A stretch of 64,000 bases of DNA from Nocardia abscessus NBRC 100374 (GCF_000308455.1 NZ_BAFP01000028.1:1-64000), one strand, 5' to 3'; shown: positions 26,908 to 35,901, counted from the first letter of the stretch. Translations and numbers: made by a program. Notes: generated from the letters alone by a model not told the origin.

Positions 26908-29900
26908 ATGTCGGATCAGGCAAGGAGTGACAGCGGAATGGAGTCGGCACAGCAGCCGGGCGACGGCGGAGTCGGCATCACCAAGGAGGAGATCAGGGCC
27001 GCGGTGGCCGGCCAGTTGGGTATCGCCGCGGGCGAGGTCGCCGATCACGACGATCTGATCCAGCTGGGTCTCGACTCGATCCGCACGATGAAGCTGGCCG
27101 GTGGCTGGCGCAAACGGGGCGTCGATATCAACTTCGCTCAGCTCGCGGCCAGCCCCACGGTGGACGCGTGGCACGGTCTGCTGGGGGCGGAGGAGTCCGG
27201 CTCACAGGTCGAGCAGACCCCCGAACCGGCCTCCGCCGAGCCGCATGCCGACGAGGACCCCTTCCCGCTGGCCACCATGCAGCACGCCTACTGGATCGGC
27301 CGTTCCGACGAGCAGGAACTCGGCGGCGTCGCGGCCCACCTCTACGTCGAATTCGACGGCGGCCGGATCGATCCCGCGCGACTCGAGCGCGCGGTGGCCG
27401 ATCTGGTCGCGGCCCACCCGATGTTGCGCACCCGATTCCTGCCCGACGGCACGCAGCAGACCATGCCCGAACCCGGCAGGCCGGTCTTCGCGGTGGTCGA
27501 CCTACGGTCGCACGGGCCGGAAGCGGCCGACGCGGCGCTGGCCGAATTACGCGACAGGAAGACCCATCAGCGCCTTGCCGTCGAGGACGGTCAGGTCATC
27601 GACATCACGCTCACCCTGCGCGACGAGCACAGCACCCGCCTGCATCTCGACGTCGACATGCTGGCCGGTGACGCGATGAGCTACCGGGTGCTGATCTCCG
27701 AACTCGCCGAGCTCTACCACGGTGCCACCGTGACCGCCCCCGGTTACACCTATCGCCGCTACCGCACCGAACGCCAGGAGGACACTGCCGCCCGCGAGCG
27801 CGACCGGCAATGGTGGCAGCAGCGGTTGCCGGAACTGCCCGGCGCGCCGGAGCTTCCGACCGTGCCGGTCGGTGAACGCAGCGCACCGCACCGCACGGTG
27901 CGCTATGACCACTGGCTGGCGCCGGAGGCGAAGCAGCGTCTGCTCGCCGCGGCCCACCAGCGCGGCATCACCCCGGCCATGGCGCTGGCGGCGGTATTCG
28001 CCGAAACCATCGGAGGCTGGTCGGCGCAGAGCCGGTTCCTGCTGAATGTCCCGCTGTTCCATCGCGAACCGGTCCATCCCGAAATCGACCGCGTGATCGG
28101 CGATTTCACCTCGTCGATCATGCTGGAGGTGGATGTCACCGAGAACATGTCGGTAGCCGACCGGGCCCGTTCCCTGCAGCGCAGCATGCACGACAGCGGT
28201 GCGCACACGGCCTATTCCGGACTCGAGGTACTGCGCGACCTGGGCAGGCACCGTGGTGAGCCGGTGCTGGCGCCCGTGGTCTACACCAGCGCGCTGAATC
28301 TGGGCGAACTGTTCGCCGACCGGGTGACCGAAACCTTCGGCGATCCGGTGTGGATCATCTCCCAGGGGCCGCAGGTGCTGCTGGATGCCCAGGTCACCGA
28401 GGTGCGCGGTGGGCTGCTGCTCAACTGGGACGTCCGCGAATCGGCATTCCCCGCGGGGATGATCGACGCCATGTTCGCCCGCTACACGCAGGCTATCGGC
28501 CGTCTCGGCGAGGGCGAGGCAGGCTGGAACGCCGAGGCGGCGGTGCGCCTGCCGGTCGCCCAGGCCGAGGTGCGCGCGGCGGTCAACGCCACCGACGGGC
28601 CGGTCAGCGGTCGCTGCCTGCACCAGGGGTTCTTCGACTACGCCGCCACGAATCCCGCCGCGCCGGCGGTGGTGTGGGGTCTCGGCGCGGAGGCGGGGGA
28701 GTGGAGCTACGGCGAACTCGCGTCACGCGCACTCGCCGTCGCCGGCGCGCTGCACCGTGAGGGGGTGCGGCCCGGCGACGCCGTGGCGGTCCAGCTTCCG
28801 AAGGGGCCCGATCAGATCCTCGCGGTGCTCGGTGTGCTGGCCGCGGGCGCGACGTACGTGCCCATCGGATTCGATCAGCCGGTCGGCAGGCGTGCCGAGA
28901 TCCTGCGGACCGGAGCGATCGTCGCGGCCGTGACCCTGCCCGGCGGCGACATGGGTGTGCCGATCCCGTGCGTCTCCATCGATGCGGCGCGCGAGTACCC
29001 GAACCCGCTGGCCGCGCCGATCTTCCCGGATACCGAAGCGATCGCGTACGTGATCTTCACCTCCGGTTCCACCGGGGTGCCCAAGGGCGTGGACGTGCCG
29101 CACCGTGGCGCGATGAACACCATCGACGCGGTGAACGAGTGGTTCGCGGTCGGCAGTGCCGACCGCGTACTGGCGTTGTCGGCCTTGGAGTTCGACGCGT
29201 CGGTCTACGACATCTTCGGCATGTTCTCGGTCGGCGGCTCGGTGGTCGCGGTCGATACCGGGCAGCGCGCCGAAGCGACGACCTGGGTGGAACTGATTCG
29301 CCACCATCGGGTTTCGATCCTCAACTGTGTGCCGAGCATGCTCGACATGATCCTGGAGATCGGCGGCGATCAGCTGGGCGATTCGCTGCGCGCGGTCACC
29401 CTCGGCGGCGACTGGGTCGGCGCGGATCTGGCGCGCAGGCTGGCGGCCCAGGTTCCGGGCTGCCGCTTCTCCGGACTGGGCGGGGCCACCGAGACCTCGA
29501 TCCACAACACCATCTGTGAGGTGGTGGGCGAGCCGCCCGCGCAGTGGGCGACCGTGCCATTCGGCGTTCCGCTGCGCAATGTCCGTTGCCGAGTGGTCTC
29601 ACCGGCCGGCCGCGACTGTCCCGACTGGGTGCCCGGTGAATTCTGGGTCGGCGGTGCGAATGTCGCGGCGGGTTACCGAAACGACCCGGAACGCACCGCC
29701 GAGCGATTCGTGGAATACGAGGGCATCCGGTGGTACAAGACCGGCGACATGGCTCGATACTGGCCCGACGGCACCATCGAATTCCTCGGTCGCGCCGACC
29801 ACCAGGTGCAGATCCGGGGCTACCGGGTCGAACTCGGCGAGGTGGAGAGCGCGTTGCGCACGGTGCCCGGCGTGCGCCATGCCGTGGCGGCGGTGGTCGG

Positions 29901-30438
29901 CGCGGGCGCGCCCAAACTGGTCGCGGCCGTCGCGGGTGAGCGGGACGATATCGGCGACATCACCGCCGCCGTCGCGAATCTGTTGCCCGCCTACATGATT
30001 CCGACCCGGGTGGAATTCCTGAAGCAGATGCCGCTGACCGGCAACGGCAAACTGGACCGGCGCGCGGTGGTCGCGCTGCTCGAACCCGGCGTGGGCGCCG
30101 CCGAGAACAGCGCACCGCGCAACGACGTCGAGGCCGCACTCGCCGATATCGTGGCCGGAGTCCTCGGCGTGGACACCGTCGGTGTGCACGACGATTTCTT
30201 CGGCCTCGGCGGCGATTCGGTGCTGGCCACCACCGTCATCGCGCGGGTGCGGGAATGGCTGGAGGTCGACCACGCGCTGGTCGCGGACGTCTTCGCGACG
30301 CGAACCGTGGCGGGGTTGGCCGAGCGGCTCGCCCAGCGGGAAGCCGATCGCGGCGTCCCGGAGCGGCTGTCCGCGGTCGCGCGACTCTATCTGGAGGTCG
30401 CCTCGATGAGCGACGAGGAGATCCTGGCCCAGGCGTGA
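26908..30438 (+). CDS. NRPS loading/cyclisation module, ArCP-Cy-A-T (MbtB-like)
   Basis: A 1176-residue synthetase predicted to accept salicylate and make the (methyl)oxazoline. Domains: aryl carrier (Ser57 in LIQLGLDSIRT); heterocyclisation domain with the DMLAGDAMS (DxxxxDxxS) motif near 251; adenylation (FTSGSTGVPKG near 714, YKTGDMARY near 945); and carrier with Ser in FFGLGGDSVL near 1103. By eye the specificity residues are D-A-Y-N-T-G-L-I-H-K, sharing Asn, Gly and His with threonine-type codes, so Thr is favoured. It has no thioesterase domain, unlike MbtB. ATG 26908 has GGAGG 5 nt upstream; a GTG at 26896 overlaps the previous stop but has no ribosome site. Confidence 0.9.
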   Translation: MSDQARSDSGMESAQQPGDGGVGITKEEIRAAVAGQLGIAAGEVADHDDLIQLGLDSIRTMKLAGGWRKRGVDINFAQLAASPTVDAWHGLLGAEESGSQVEQTPEPASAEPHADEDPFPLATMQHAYWIGRSDEQELGGVAAHLYVEFDGGRIDPARLERAVADLVAAHPMLRTRFLPDGTQQTMPEPGRPVFAVVDLRSHGPEAADAALAELRDRKTHQRLAVEDGQVIDITLTLRDEHSTRLHLDVDMLAGDAMSYRVLISELAELYHGATVTAPGYTYRRYRTERQEDTAARERDRQWWQQRLPELPGAPELPTVPVGERSAPHRTVRYDHWLAPEAKQRLLAAAHQRGITPAMALAAVFAETIGGWSAQSRFLLNVPLFHREPVHPEIDRVIGDFTSSIMLEVDVTENMSVADRARSLQRSMHDSGAHTAYSGLEVLRDLGRHRGEPVLAPVVYTSALNLGELFADRVTETFGDPVWIISQGPQVLLDAQVTEVRGGLLLNWDVRESAFPAGMIDAMFARYTQAIGRLGEGEAGWNAEAAVRLPVAQAEVRAAVNATDGPVSGRCLHQGFFDYAATNPAAPAVVWGLGAEAGEWSYGELASRALAVAGALHREGVRPGDAVAVQLPKGPDQILAVLGVLAAGATYVPIGFDQPVGRRAEILRTGAIVAAVTLPGGDMGVPIPCVSIDAAREYPNPLAAPIFPDTEAIAYVIFTSGSTGVPKGVDVPHRGAMNTIDAVNEWFAVGSADRVLALSALEFDASVYDIFGMFSVGGSVVAVDTGQRAEATTWVELIRHHRVSILNCVPSMLDMILEIGGDQLGDSLRAVTLGGDWVGADLARRLAAQVPGCRFSGLGGATETSIHNTICEVVGEPPAQWATVPFGVPLRNVRCRVVSPAGRDCPDWVPGEFWVGGANVAAGYRNDPERTAERFVEYEGIRWYKTGDMARYWPDGTIEFLGRADHQVQIRGYRVELGEVESALRTVPGVRHAVAAVVGAGAPKLVAAVAGERDDIGDITAAVANLLPAYMIPTRVEFLKQMPLTGNGKLDRRAVVALLEPGVGAAENSAPRNDVEAALADIVAGVLGVDTVGVHDDFFGLGGDSVLATTVIARVREWLEVDHALVADVFATRTVAGLAERLAQREADRGVPERLSAVARLYLEVASMSDEEILAQA

Positions 30439-30562
30439 GAGCGGGGCCGCCGGTAGCCACGGGCGAGTGGCCTCGGTGCCGCTCGGCCCCTATCGTTCCT
30501 TCCATGCACGATCGGACCGGGAAGCACGACATCGGGGCCGCTACCCACCGGGACCGGCGGAG

Positions 30563-31651
30563 ATGACAGCGGTACCGCTGGTTCCGACGGTGGCGGTCAC
30601 GTGCTTCGCCGTCCTCGTAGCGGTCCTGCGCTGGATATTCGTCCGGGACAGCGCGACCGATCGTCTGATCAACCGGGCACTGGGGCTGGCCGGGATCGGC
30701 ATGCTGCTCGCGGTGGTGTCGATTCGATCCGGCGCCCCGGCAGTCGTCACGCACCTGGGCGCGATGGTCGGATTCCTGACCGCAGGCAGTGTGTACGGTG
30801 TCGCACGCCTGCTGGCCGGCGCGGATTCCGAGGGCGCTGCTCGGCGGCAGCGCCGTTACGACTCGGTCGCGGTGACCGCGGCGGTGTTCACCGTACTGAT
30901 CGACGTGGCGATCGCCCTGGAGCTGTTGCCGGCCGTAACTTCCTCGCGGTGGTACGCCTTCAGCGCCGCCGCGGCCTGCCTGCCGCTGGCCGGGGCGGGC
31001 TTCCTGCTCGCACGCGCCGGCATCGGCGAAATCCGTTCCGCCGAAACTCCGGTCGCCCAGCGGATCACCTACGTCGCCTTGATCTGCGTAGGGGCCTTCT
31101 GGATTTGTTATGCGGTGATCGTCCTCGTGCGGGCACCCATGGGAGTCTCGCCGACCGATCAGGGCGAAGGATGGTCGCTGAGCGGATTCGCCTTCTTCGC
31201 CGTCATCACGGCGCTGCTGGCGATTCCGCTGGTGCGCATGCTGCTGGTCCGCGTCGGATGGGACCGTGACAGCCGCGATTGCCGGACATTGCAACCGCTC
31301 TGGGCCGATCTGACCGCCGCGGTCCCGCATATCGTGCTGGTCGACGAATCGCACCGCCGCGTCCCGGCGCTGCGCCGCTACCGGATGGCGATCGAGATCC
31401 GCGACGCGCTGCTGCAACTGCGCAGGCGTGCGTCCGACTACCCACCCGACGACATCCGCAGCCACACATTGCATATCGTGCGCGACGCCGAGGCCGGACT
31501 CGTCACCGCCTCCGACACGGATGCCGCCGCAGGCCACGACCTGGAACTGCGGTACCTGCTGGACATGGCGGACCGGTGGCCGGAGGCGAAACGCGCCTAC
31601 CTGGCCGCCGACCGGTCGCCGCATCTCAGCGCGGCGCGGGCGAGCCGATGA
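30563..31651 (+). CDS. MAB_1171c-like polytopic membrane protein
   Basis: A 362-residue protein with about seven hydrophobic segments in the first 235 residues, then a ~130-residue cytoplasmic tail beginning at the conserved block LQPLWADLTAAVP. The early motif RLINRALGLAGIGM and the loop YGVARLLAGAD..RRQRRYDS recur in the paralogue at 34261-35394. The pattern fits the MAB_1171c family, annotated as putative transporters, whose function is unproven. ATG 30563 follows GGCGGAG. The gene lies 124 bp after the last NRPS and overlaps the 3' end of the convergent dehydrogenase gene by 26 bp. A link to siderophore traffic is suggested only by position. Confidence 0.75.
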   Translation: MTAVPLVPTVAVTCFAVLVAVLRWIFVRDSATDRLINRALGLAGIGMLLAVVSIRSGAPAVVTHLGAMVGFLTAGSVYGVARLLAGADSEGAARRQRRYDSVAVTAAVFTVLIDVAIALELLPAVTSSRWYAFSAAAACLPLAGAGFLLARAGIGEIRSAETPVAQRITYVALICVGAFWICYAVIVLVRAPMGVSPTDQGEGWSLSGFAFFAVITALLAIPLVRMLLVRVGWDRDSRDCRTLQPLWADLTAAVPHIVLVDESHRRVPALRRYRMAIEIRDALLQLRRRASDYPPDDIRSHTLHIVRDAEAGLVTASDTDAAAGHDLELRYLLDMADRWPEAKRAYLAADRSPHLSAARASR

Positions 31652-33014
31652 TGATGCTGCCCACGCTGCATTCCTCGAGTTCGTCCACACCGGCGGCGGT
31701 CACGAAGGCCGCGGTGTCGCCGAAACCCTGCGCGCACGCGCCCAGACCCATGGCGGTGGCCGCCAAGTAGATCGTCTGCATCAGCACACCGACGTGTTTG
31801 AGGATGACGGCGTAGGAGACCTGCTCGTAGGTCCACATGACCCGTCCGGAACGTGCGCCCATGACGATGAGCACCTGCGGTTCGGCGCCGTCGGACAGGG
31901 TCGCCGAGGTGGACTTCACCAATTTCGCCACCGCCGGACTGTCGGCGGCGGCCACCGGACGCAGCACATGCTCGACCGAGTCGTAGTGGTACATGCCCGG
32001 TGCGAGGCCCTCGACATTGCGCACCACCGGATACAACTCGAGTTCGTAGACGCTGCCCCCGCTGGGATAGGGCTTCGACACCAGTTCCTCGCCCTCGACC
32101 TCCGAGCGGGTGCTCCTGGTCCGAGCCGTGCGATACAGCAGCTCACCCAGTTGGGTCACGGTGATCGGGTCGGCGTCGTCGAAGGCGCGGGTGGAGACCC
32201 TGTCCTCGAGCACCGCGGTCAGCGGCGGGTCTATTTCGCGCAATGCGGCCAGATCGGGTTCGGGCAGTGTCACCGGCTCGCCCGGATAGGCCGCCTTGCG
32301 GGCGGGCGGCTGCGGGAATCGGCCTTTCGCCCATTTGGTCGGGCCGAAATGCTCCCACGTGACGGTGCGTTCGCCGAGCGTGCTGCGTCGGTGGAACCAC
32401 AGGTCCGGCGCACTCCAGCTGCGGGTGGTGAACGCGCGCTCCTCGGCGTCGGGGTCGGCGACGAGGAATCCACACCGGAACAGATCGTCGGCGAACTGTG
32501 TCTTCACCGCGATCGGCAGCGTGCTGTCGGCCGCGCCAGGCCCGTCGAGCAGCGCGAGCAGTCGCGGATCGTGGATGCGCACGTCGCACCACGACAGCGG
32601 ATGTTCGAGCACGAACCCGTCCGAATCACGATGCAGCACAGCGAACTTCGACAGCGTCGCGGACCAGGCGGGCCTGCTGTCGGACTGCGGGCGCGGCTTG
32701 CCGAACGGATGCACGCTGTAGAGGTCGCGGCCGCCGTCGCGGACCGTCACGGACAACCAGCCCCCCGCGGCGAGCTGTTCCATCAGCTCGGCCACGTCGT
32801 CGCCGTTCGCGGCCTGCGACAGTTCGGCGACGGTCGCCGGTCCCCGGTTGAGGGTTTTGAGCGCGAGCAGTTGTCCCTTGGCCAGGCCGGTCAGTTTCTC
32901 GTTGTGCGGAGGATTGAGCAGCACCGCACCGGCCGGCGTGGTCAGACAGGTGGCCCCGGCCCGCAACGCGAGCCGGGTCTGATCGGAGAAGGTGAGGGTG
33001 GGCACGGCGGGCAA
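31626..33014 (-). CDS. SagB/ThcOx-type FMN-dependent azoline dehydrogenase
   Basis: A 462-residue nitroreductase-fold oxidase. Residues ~1-235 form the N-terminal region seen in SagB/ThcOx proteins. The FMN-binding half contains VSTRAFDD near 271, the SagB-typical YPSGGSVYELELYPVV near 311 and GVLMQTIYLAATAMGLGACA near 408. Such enzymes oxidise oxazoline or thiazoline rings to azoles, mainly in ribosomal peptides. Here the likely substrate is the methyloxazoline made by the Cy-domain NRPS, giving the oxazole of nocobactin-type siderophores. The TTG at 33012-33014 lies 3 nt after the upstream stop; GTG 33003-33005 is an alternative start. It is translationally coupled to the binding-protein gene and shares its iron box. 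Confidence 0.85.
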   Translation of the reverse strand: MPAVPTLTFSDQTRLALRAGATCLTTPAGAVLLNPPHNEKLTGLAKGQLLALKTLNRGPATVAELSQAANGDDVAELMEQLAAGGWLSVTVRDGGRDLYSVHPFGKPRPQSDSRPAWSATLSKFAVLHRDSDGFVLEHPLSWCDVRIHDPRLLALLDGPGAADSTLPIAVKTQFADDLFRCGFLVADPDAEERAFTTRSWSAPDLWFHRRSTLGERTVTWEHFGPTKWAKGRFPQPPARKAAYPGEPVTLPEPDLAALREIDPPLTAVLEDRVSTRAFDDADPITVTQLGELLYRTARTRSTRSEVEGEELVSKPYPSGGSVYELELYPVVRNVEGLAPGMYHYDSVEHVLRPVAAADSPAVAKLVKSTSATLSDGAEPQVLIVMGARSGRVMWTYEQVSYAVILKHVGVLMQTIYLAATAMGLGACAQGFGDTAAFVTAAGVDELEECSVGSIIIGSPAPR

Positions 33015-33017
33015 CTC

Positions 33018-33998
33018 TTACTTGGCGACCGCGGCCAGCGCCGGGGTCAGCTTGTCGAGGATGTAGGGCACCGACAGCGCGGTCGGCTGGTTCACCGCGG
33101 TGATCTCCTGGGTGGTCAGGAACACCACCGAGCCCTTCTTCACCGCGGGCAGCTCCGCGTATCCCGGCAATTGACGGTACTTTTCGTCCATGCTCCCGGA
33201 GTAGCCCGCCAGCAGCAGATCGGCGGTGACCTCATCGATGCGTTCGGTGGAGAGCGCGAGGCGGCCCCCACTGGAAGGCTGCTCGACCAGATTTCGCGGA
33301 ATGCCCAAGCCGAGTTGCCCGAAGACGCGGGCCGAGCCGTCGTTGGGATCGGTGAGCACCATCAGCTGGGAGGGGCTGCCCAGCCAGGTGCTGGCAAAAG
33401 TCTTGCCCTTCAGGCCCGGATTGGCCGCCACGAGCCCCGCGATCTTGTCATCGACGCTCGCGATCACTTTGGCGGCGGCATCCTGCTTACCGAGGATCTT
33501 GCCCAGCGTGGTGACCTGCTCCTGCCACGCACCGACCGTATCCTTGCTCAGGCCGGGCACGGTGGGCGCGACGCGGGACAGTTCGTCGTAGGTCTTCTGG
33601 TCCGCGATGAACGGATCGACCAGGATCAGGTCCGGCTCGAGCGCGGCGACCTGTTCGGAGATGGCCGCGATACTGCTGATCGATTTCGCCGAGCCGAGCT
33701 TGTCCGGCTGCCACGGCGGAACCGACTGCGAGGCGATGGCGACATTGTCGATGTAGCCGACGGGGACGGTATCGAGGGCAAGGGTGGTGTCGAGCCACTG
33801 GTTGCCGAGGGCGACGATCTTCTTCGGCGTGCCTTCGACAGTGGTTTCGCCCCTGGCGTGGGTGATCGTGATCGACTCACCGCCGGAACCGCCGTTGTCG
33901 GTGTCCGACCCGCAGCCCGCCAGGCCGAGGGCGAGCGCGCCCGCCAGTGCCGCCACCGCCGTGCGCGCCAGCCCGCGCCGGGTCCGAACAGCCTTCAT
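33018..33998 (-). CDS. siderophore-binding lipoprotein (FecB/FepB type)
   Basis: A 326-residue periplasmic-binding-type lipoprotein. The N-terminus has a basic region, a hydrophobic stretch and the lipobox LGLAGCGSD (lipidated Cys near residue 29). The fold is shown by TPKKIVALGNQWLDTTLALDTVPVGY, then LEPDLILVDPF and LSTERIDEVTADLLLAG. It would capture the ferri-siderophore outside the membrane for delivery to a permease. ATG 33996-33998 is chosen because AAGGAGGG sits 5 nt upstream; a GTG 6 nt earlier lies too close to that site. No FecCD-type permease is in the window, so delivery to IrtAB or to a distant permease is open. The iron box at 34062 precedes it. Confidence 0.9.
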   Translation of the reverse strand: MKAVRTRRGLARTAVAALAGALALGLAGCGSDTDNGGSGGESITITHARGETTVEGTPKKIVALGNQWLDTTLALDTVPVGYIDNVAIASQSVPPWQPDKLGSAKSISSIAAISEQVAALEPDLILVDPFIADQKTYDELSRVAPTVPGLSKDTVGAWQEQVTTLGKILGKQDAAAKVIASVDDKIAGLVAANPGLKGKTFASTWLGSPSQLMVLTDPNDGSARVFGQLGLGIPRNLVEQPSSGGRLALSTERIDEVTADLLLAGYSGSMDEKYRQLPGYAELPAVKKGSVVFLTTQEITAVNQPTALSVPYILDKLTPALAAVAK

Positions 33999-34061
33999 CG
34001 TCACCCTCCTTCGTCGAGGAATGCCCTCGATCCGGCTCCGTGGAGCCCGACTCAGAATAAG

Positions 34062-34080
34062 TCAGCCAAGGCTAACCTAT
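34062..34080 (-). promoter_or_regulatory. IdeR-type iron box upstream of the binding protein-dehydrogenase operon
   Basis: Read on the minus strand the site is ATAGGTTAGCCTTGGCTGA: an excellent left half and centre, and a weaker right half. It lies 64 bp upstream of the lipoprotein ATG. Confidence 0.8.
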
Positions 34081-34260
34081 CCAGCCGAGTGACCATATCT
34101 CGATCGCCGTCCTGGGCACGCTCTGGTCCTACCTGTCGCTACACGAGGTCGGCATCCGGACAGGGGCACAACGACTGCCGTGGTGCATGCCCGCTGATCC
34201 GGGACGGCCCGAGCCGCTCGCGGTGGCTGCGCACCGTCCCGAGGATTTACAGTCACCACG

Positions 34261-35394
34261 ATGGACGCAGTACCGGTTTCGTTGGTGATCGCGGTCGTCG
34301 TCTTCGTCCTGCCCATGACGATCGGGCGGTGGTTCTTCGTCAACGAGACGAACTCCGACCGGCTGATCAACCGTATGTGGGGCTGGAACCTGGCCGGGGT
34401 AATGGTGTACCAAGTCGTGGCAGCACTGGGTCATCCGTACTTCGCTCAGTGCCTGTACCTAGGGCTGGGCATGATGGCACTCGCGAGTTTCTATGGGCTG
34501 GCCCGGCTCGTCGACGGCGCCGACGCGAAGGGCGCGCGAGAGCGGCAGCGCCGATACGATTCGACAGCGGCTGCCGCCGCCGCGTCGCTGATCATCGGCG
34601 CACCTCTCGCGCACAGCGTCTTTCGCATCGACTACCTGGAAGTCGTCTGGGCGGTCTCGGCGTTTCCCGGATGCATCTCGGGCCTTCTCTTCGGCCGTGC
34701 CTGCGTCCGCGAACTGCGTGTCGCGGACTCCCCGGCACGGGAGAAGCTCACCTACGCCCTGTTGCTGACCTTCTTGATCTATTGGACGATCTCGGGGCCG
34801 ATCCTGCTGGTTCGAGCACTCGCAGGCACGCCACCGAGTCAACCCGGAACCGTGGTGGCCGTGTCGGCCGTCCTCATGCTGGGTGCCGTCACGCTGCTGA
34901 CCGCGATCCCGTTGTTCACTGTGCTGTTGGCGCGAGCGGGCTGGGATCGGACCGGCCGTATCTGTCGTCGGCTGCGTCCGTTGTGGCGCGAATTGACCGC
35001 GGCGGTACCGGAAGTCGTCCTACTCCGAGACCCTTCCGCCCCGCGGGAACCCGCCTCACAGCTCTACCGAATGACCGTCGAGATCTGGGACGCGCTCCTG
35101 CACTTGAAGCCGTACACGCCCGACGCCGAGGAGCTCGACTCGTCCGGTATGAGCGGAGACGAGGTGCGCGCCTTCGCGTTTCGAGCGGCGTGGGCAGTGC
35201 GAGCGAAACGTCACGGCAACGCACCGGCACCCAATGTCTCCACGCGAGGCGACGCGTGGGCCGAAAGACGCGATCGCGCGGCGGAGCTGGAGTTCTTGAG
35301 CCGATTGGCTCGCGAATGGCCGAAGGCTGTCGCGATGGTCGGCTACGAACCGGATACCGCACAGGCGGCCGCCACCGCTGCGGTATCCCAGTAG
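34261..35394 (+). CDS. MAB_1171c-like polytopic membrane protein (paralogue)
   Basis: A 377-residue membrane protein with about seven hydrophobic segments before residue ~235 and a cytoplasmic tail starting LRPLWRELTAAVPEVVLL. It shares the architecture and motifs (SDRLINRMWGWNLAG, YGLARLVDGAD..RERQRRYDS) of the protein at 30563-31651, so the two are paralogues on either side of the binding protein-dehydrogenase pair. ATG 34261 has no obvious ribosome site and may be nearly leaderless. Its 3' end overlaps the convergent SnoaL-like gene by 52 bp. The codon bias is slightly less GC-extreme than in the NRPS genes. The function is unproven. Confidence 0.75.
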   Translation: MDAVPVSLVIAVVVFVLPMTIGRWFFVNETNSDRLINRMWGWNLAGVMVYQVVAALGHPYFAQCLYLGLGMMALASFYGLARLVDGADAKGARERQRRYDSTAAAAAASLIIGAPLAHSVFRIDYLEVVWAVSAFPGCISGLLFGRACVRELRVADSPAREKLTYALLLTFLIYWTISGPILLVRALAGTPPSQPGTVVAVSAVLMLGAVTLLTAIPLFTVLLARAGWDRTGRICRRLRPLWRELTAAVPEVVLLRDPSAPREPASQLYRMTVEIWDALLHLKPYTPDAEELDSSGMSGDEVRAFAFRAAWAVRAKRHGNAPAPNVSTRGDAWAERRDRAAELEFLSRLAREWPKAVAMVGYEPDTAQAAATAAVSQ

Positions 35395-35783
35395 AACGGC
35401 CGCACCTCGGCGATGCGGCCGTCCGCGAAGGTGAGCGTCTGCAGAATCGCGAAGGTGAGTTCGCGGCCGGTCGCGCGTGCTCGTGCGTGTACTTCGGTAT
35501 GCACCACGGCGGTTTCCCCGGTCGCCAGGAAACGTTGGTCGAGCAGGTCGAATGTCTCCCAGGTCTCGCTCATGGCGCGGAAGAACCGCTCCATGCCGTC
35601 GTGGCCGCGCCAGGTTCCGCCATAGGGCAGATTCTCGGCCTGATGGAGCACCACCGAAGGGTGGAAGAACGGAGCGAGCAGCTCGAACGAGGCGCTGCCC
35701 GGTCCGCCTGCCGCCAGGTATTCCGTTTCCGCCGCGTACATTCCGCTCAGTACGGCCATCGGGTCGGTCGTGGTCGGTGTCAT
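35343..35783 (-). CDS. SnoaL/NTF2-like protein
   Basis: A 146-residue cytoplasmic protein with the cone-shaped NTF2-like fold pattern: a helix (MAVLSGMYAAETEYLAAG), then LLAPFFHPSVVLHQAENLPYGGTWRGHDGMERFF and the strand-rich C-terminus AVVHTEVHARARATGRELTFAILQTLTFADGRIAEVRPFYWD. The open frame reaches 35891, but ATG 35781-35783 starts at the family's usual beginning. Such proteins act as small-molecule isomerases or hydrolases or have no known reaction, and the substrate here cannot be inferred. It overlaps the convergent membrane-protein gene at its 3' end. Confidence 0.8.
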   Translation of the reverse strand: MTPTTTDPMAVLSGMYAAETEYLAAGGPGSASFELLAPFFHPSVVLHQAENLPYGGTWRGHDGMERFFRAMSETWETFDLLDQRFLATGETAVVHTEVHARARATGRELTFAILQTLTFADGRIAEVRPFYWDTAAVAAACAVSGS

Positions 35784-35901
35784 GCGGCCAGTCTGATTGT
35801 GCGGCGGGAGCGGGACCGGCGGTAATCGGACGTCGCGGTGCTCGCCCGCTAGAGCCTGTTCCCGCGCACGCGTCGCCTGCGCGGGAACCACGGCGGCAGG
35901 A

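Noticed and set aside
31428..35825. Plus-strand open frame of about 1465 codons across the dehydrogenase and binding-protein genes
   Set aside because: It is antisense to two clear minus-strand genes and out of frame with the plus-strand membrane proteins.
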